Part shown: in pieces, positions 14,001 through 16,354 of the stretch
How positions within the stretch are numbered: position 1 is the stretch's first letter
Layout: every line of letters begins with the position of its first letter
Assembly (NCBI GenBank): GCA_035532215.1
Contig: DATKRK010000146.1
Coordinates: 1-16,354, forward strand
From: JAICIG01 sp035532215
Lineage (GTDB): Bacteria; Planctomycetota; Planctomycetia; Pirellulales; JAICIG01
Length of the DNA stretch: 16,354 nucleotides
Direction: 5' to 3'
Position numbers and translations under genes: made by a program
The notes under the pieces: generated by a model
Database searches by the model: none
Seen by the model: the letters and a program-made list of their open reading frames with translations, nothing else
Told to the model about the DNA's origin: nothing

Positions 14001-14069
14001 CTCACGCGGAGGCGCGGAGCCGCAGAGATTTGAAGTTGAAATCTCCGCGGCTCCGCGCCTCCGCGTGAG
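14001..14069. repeat. Long intergenic palindrome (31-bp arms)
   Basis: Arms at 14001-14031 and 14039-14069 pair at 30 of 31 positions (only A14024/C14046 fails) around a 7-base loop. The arms contain CACGCGGAGGCGCGGAG, a sequence type I remember as an abundant dispersed intergenic palindrome in environmental bacterial genomes. It lies 33 bases after the DUF2088 stop and 29 bases before the radical SAM start. It would stop or stabilise the upstream mRNA, but its perfection suggests a mobile or dispersed repeat and not a simple terminator; no T tract follows. Confidence 0.9.
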
Positions 14070-14098
14070 GACTCTCGGTACTGTGCTACAATGGTTAA

Positions 14099-15925
14099 AT
14101 GCCTAGCACACCGCGCCGCCGCATCGTGCTCGTCCAGTTGTCGATTCCGCCGGTCGGGCATGAGCCGATCCGCGGCAACGTGCCGCTGGCGGCCGGGTAT
14201 CTGAAGCTGCTGGCCCGGCTGCGGGGGCTGGAGGCCGATTATGAAATCGAGATCGTCCCGGCGGCCGAAGCCAACGTGCTGGGCGATCGCGGGCTGGTCG
14301 AATCGATCTTGGCGCGGCGGCCGTGGCTGGTCGGTTTCACTTGTTATTTGTGGAACATCGACCGCTCGCTGTGGATCGCCGAGCAACTGAAGGCGGCCCG
14401 GCCCGAGTTGCAAATCCTGCTCGGCGGGCCGGAGATCACGGCCGATAACGCCTGGGTGCTCCAACAGCCGGCGGTCGACTATGCGGCCATCGGCGAAGGG
14501 GAGCAGACGTTCTGCGAGTTGCTCGCGTCGCTGCGTTCGCCGCCGGCTTCGCGGCAGCCGATCGACGGGCTTTACGTTTCTGCCGCGAATGGCGGAATTC
14601 CGGACCGCTTGCCGAACTTTCGTAGGCCGCTCGCGGACTTGAACGAGATTTCTTCACCTTACTTGGCTGGAATTTTGGACGCCGCCGACGAGCAGATGCT
14701 GCTGTTGGAGACGATCCGCGGCTGCGTCTTCAAGTGCAAGTTCTGCTACTACCCGAAAAGCTACGACAGCCTGTATTTCCTCTCGGAAGAAAAGATCGTG
14801 GCGAACCTGGAACATGCCCGGCGCCGCGGCGCCGCCGAGGTCGTGCTGCTCGATCCGACGCTGAACCAGAAACGCGACTTCCACGCTTTCTTGCGGCTGT
14901 TGGCCCAGGCGAACCCCGAGCGGCAGTTCACCTTTTTTGGCGAACTGCGAGCCGAAGGGATCACCAGCGAGACCGCTCGCTTGCTGCGCGAGGCCAATTT
15001 CACCGAGGTCGAAATCGGGCTGCAATCGGTCGATCCGCTCGCTCAGGAGCTGATGGACCGCAAGAACAACCTGAAAGCCTTCGAGCGCGGCGTGCGCGCG
15101 ATGCTCGACGCGGGCTTGGAGGTGAAGGTCGATCTGATCGTCGGCCTGCCCGGCGACACGATGGCGTCGGTCCGCCGGGGGCTCGATTATCTTTGTTCCA
15201 GCCGGCTCTATTCGTCGATTCAGGCTTTTAATTTGGCGATTCTGCCCGGCACGGCGTTTCGTCAAGAGGCCGATGCGCTGGGGCTTAAGTTTCAGCCGCG
15301 GCCGCCGTACTACGTGCTGGGCACGCCGACCTTGCAGCTCGAGCAATTTTACGAATTGATGCAAGAGGCGCAACAGCGGCTCGGCATCGAGTACGACCCG
15401 CTGCCGCCGCCGGCGCTGGAGTTCGACGAGAGCGACGGACGGGTGCGCTGCGTGCGGGTCGATCTCGATGACAACGCGGCAGATGCTCTGTCTAATGGAT
15501 TGTCCACTCGCCCCGAGCGATTTGCCCAGGCGCTCACGCTCTGGCTGCGATCGGGCGATTTTCATCGCGACCGGCAGGCTGCAGCCCAGGCGATCGATCG
15601 CGTGCTGGCGGCCAACCCGTTCACGACGCTGCAAGTCCTGCTCGAACCGACCGGCGACCTGCAGGCGCTTTCGCTGGCCTGTCTCGAAACCTGCGTTCGC
15701 GCTTGTTTCCGTCAACCGACGTATCTCGATCGCTTTTATGCCGTGCAGCCAGGTTCGCCAAAAGGCGCCAAGCGGCTGGTCGTGTTGGCGCCGATCGAAC
15801 AACGATCTCGCGTCGAACCCGAATGGATTGCGGACATCGCCGATTACGGCGCGCTCGTCTGGCGCGGGCGCAGCGACCAGCACGACGAACTTGATGCTCA
15901 CGAGTATGTAGCGCAGCCTGCGTGA
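14099..15925 (+). CDS. B12-binding domain/radical SAM protein
   Basis: A 608-residue protein with a cobalamin-binding-type Rossmann domain (about 8-145; GFTCYLWN, LLGGPEIT at 107-114, IGEGEQTF at 131-138) followed by a radical SAM domain (about 200-430). The iron-sulphur cluster motif is CVFKCKFC, with Cys209, Cys213 and Cys216 in the standard CX3CX2C spacing, followed by YYPKSY. Beyond 430 is a 180-residue C-terminal region I cannot assign. The usual B12 DxHxxG signature is not visible, so cobalamin may bind base-off without a protein histidine, or not at all. Substrates of such proteins include methylation and ring-rearrangement targets; none can be inferred here. ATG 14099 gives the normal N-terminus, but no ribosome-binding site is evident. 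The next gene starts 22 bases after its stop. Confidence 0.88.
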   Translation: MPSTPRRRIVLVQLSIPPVGHEPIRGNVPLAAGYLKLLARLRGLEADYEIEIVPAAEANVLGDRGLVESILARRPWLVGFTCYLWNIDRSLWIAEQLKAARPELQILLGGPEITADNAWVLQQPAVDYAAIGEGEQTFCELLASLRSPPASRQPIDGLYVSAANGGIPDRLPNFRRPLADLNEISSPYLAGILDAADEQMLLLETIRGCVFKCKFCYYPKSYDSLYFLSEEKIVANLEHARRRGAAEVVLLDPTLNQKRDFHAFLRLLAQANPERQFTFFGELRAEGITSETARLLREANFTEVEIGLQSVDPLAQELMDRKNNLKAFERGVRAMLDAGLEVKVDLIVGLPGDTMASVRRGLDYLCSSRLYSSIQAFNLAILPGTAFRQEADALGLKFQPRPPYYVLGTPTLQLEQFYELMQEAQQRLGIEYDPLPPPALEFDESDGRVRCVRVDLDDNAADALSNGLSTRPERFAQALTLWLRSGDFHRDRQAAAQAIDRVLAANPFTTLQVLLEPTGDLQALSLACLETCVRACFRQPTYLDRFYAVQPGSPKGAKRLVVLAPIEQRSRVEPEWIADIADYGALVWRGRSDQHDELDAHEYVAQPA

Positions 15926-15947
15926 TACGCAGTCAGGGGATGAATCG

Positions 15948-16220
15948 ATGAGCGACGACGAACTCGTTTCGATTTATTCCGCAAAACGCGCCGGCGAGGC
16001 CGACGTGGTGCGGATCTTATTGAAAGACGAGGGAATCGCGGCCTGCATCGAGGAAAAACAATTCGCCGGCCTCTTCGGGCTGCTGGAATTCCGCGTTCTC
16101 GTCAAAGTCGCGGATGAGCAACTCGCAAAAGACCTTCTCGCCGAGCGCTCGGCGACGGGCGCACAGGACCTTGCCCTCGAACAGCACGCATCGGCGTCCG
16201 ACGAGAAAGAAATCTCCTGA
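15948..16220 (+). CDS. DUF2007-like small protein
   Basis: A 90-residue protein resembling the DUF2007 group (annotated as putative signal-transducing proteins). The first 65 residues follow the family pattern: beta strand VSIYSAKRAGEADVVRILLKDEGIAACIEE, then a Gly-rich turn (FAGLFGLLEF), a second strand RVLVKVADE and helix QLAKDLLAE. The C-terminal 25 residues are acidic and probably disordered. ATG 15948 has AGGGG at 15935-15939. It starts 22 bases after the radical SAM gene and is probably cotranscribed with it. The family has no firm function; a small ferredoxin-like ligand-binding fold is expected. Confidence 0.75.
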   Translation: MSDDELVSIYSAKRAGEADVVRILLKDEGIAACIEEKQFAGLFGLLEFRVLVKVADEQLAKDLLAERSATGAQDLALEQHASASDEKEIS

Positions 16221-16222
16221 CT

Positions 16223-16354
16223 CTATCGGATTGCAGGTGTGTGGTTTCTTAAGCCCATCAGTGAGGTTGACGCCATGAGGTTGTGGAGCCAATGCTCATG
16301 GTAGCGTTTGCCGTTGAGTCGATGAGCCGGACTGTCATGGGCGCGTGGCTGGTT
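16223..16354 (-). CDS. 3' end of an unidentified gene, cut by the window edge
   Basis: A - strand frame is open from the right edge to a TAG at 16223-16225, giving the last 43 residues of a protein. It reads NQPRAHDSPAHRLNGKRYHE, then HWLHNLMASTSLMGLRNHTP and AIR. The rich, non-repetitive composition with Trp, His, Tyr and Asn looks coding. It ends three bases after the convergent stop of the DUF2007-like gene. I cannot name the family. A short + strand frame also crosses this stretch but has less support. Confidence 0.45.
   Translation of the reverse strand, partial: NQPRAHDSPAHRLNGKRYHEHWLHNLMASTSLMGLRNHTPAIR

Noticed and set aside
14654..15901. Long - strand open frame inside the radical SAM gene
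   Set aside because: Same reason: the + strand carries the CX3CX2C motif and a family-like N-terminus, and the antisense translation has no recognisable domain.

Overview
The window reads as a bacterial chromosome segment with a mobile element at its left side. The organism is probably a planctomycete. This is inferred from GC-rich DNA, a host gene set (HrpB helicase, FxsA-like protein, LarA-like DUF2088 protein, B12-binding radical SAM protein) and an integrase carrying a Cys-Gly-Phe-Gly box that I associate with planctomycete integrases. No rRNA, tRNA or marker gene proves it.

Positions 1 to about 9100 look like an integrated element whose left end lies outside the window. On the + strand, a small unknown gene (184-504) is followed one base later by a small serine recombinase (506-1210). 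Next is a 766-bp non-coding stretch built from repeated ACGCGT nodes and GGGGGTATC/GATACCCCC blocks. It includes a 154-bp ungapped near-palindrome (1790-1943) and a diverged direct copy of it about 550 bp upstream. A - strand gene (1977-3377) encodes a protein with two sigma-region-4-like helix-turn-helix units. It diverges from a primase-polymerase/helicase fusion (3626-5887) across a control region with an inverted repeat and a terminator-like hairpin. A run of small + strand genes follows (5902-7189), then an excisionase-like helix-turn-helix gene (7246-7617). That gene meets a - strand tyrosine integrase (7614-8786) tail to tail, sharing one CTAG as both stop codons. The set (integrase, excisionase-like protein, replication protein, sigma-like regulator, small phage-like proteins, no capsid or terminase) suggests a phage satellite, an integrative plasmid-like element, or a degraded prophage that can replicate itself.

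Positions 8787-9438 are a sparse transition zone with at most two tiny - strand genes. The right attachment site is expected here, but no duplicated core could be found because the other end is outside the window.

From 9439 the sequence is ordinary chromosome with higher GC: hrpB (+), an fxsA-like membrane protein gene (-, overlapping the end of hrpB), a LarA/DUF2088 family gene (+), a 31-bp-arm intergenic palindrome, a B12-binding radical SAM gene (+), a DUF2007-like small gene (+) and the 3' end of an unidentified - strand gene running off the right edge.

The feature most worth study is the palindromic array at 1220-1943, followed by the sigma-like/Prim-Pol pair beside it. Together they look like a self-contained replication and control module.
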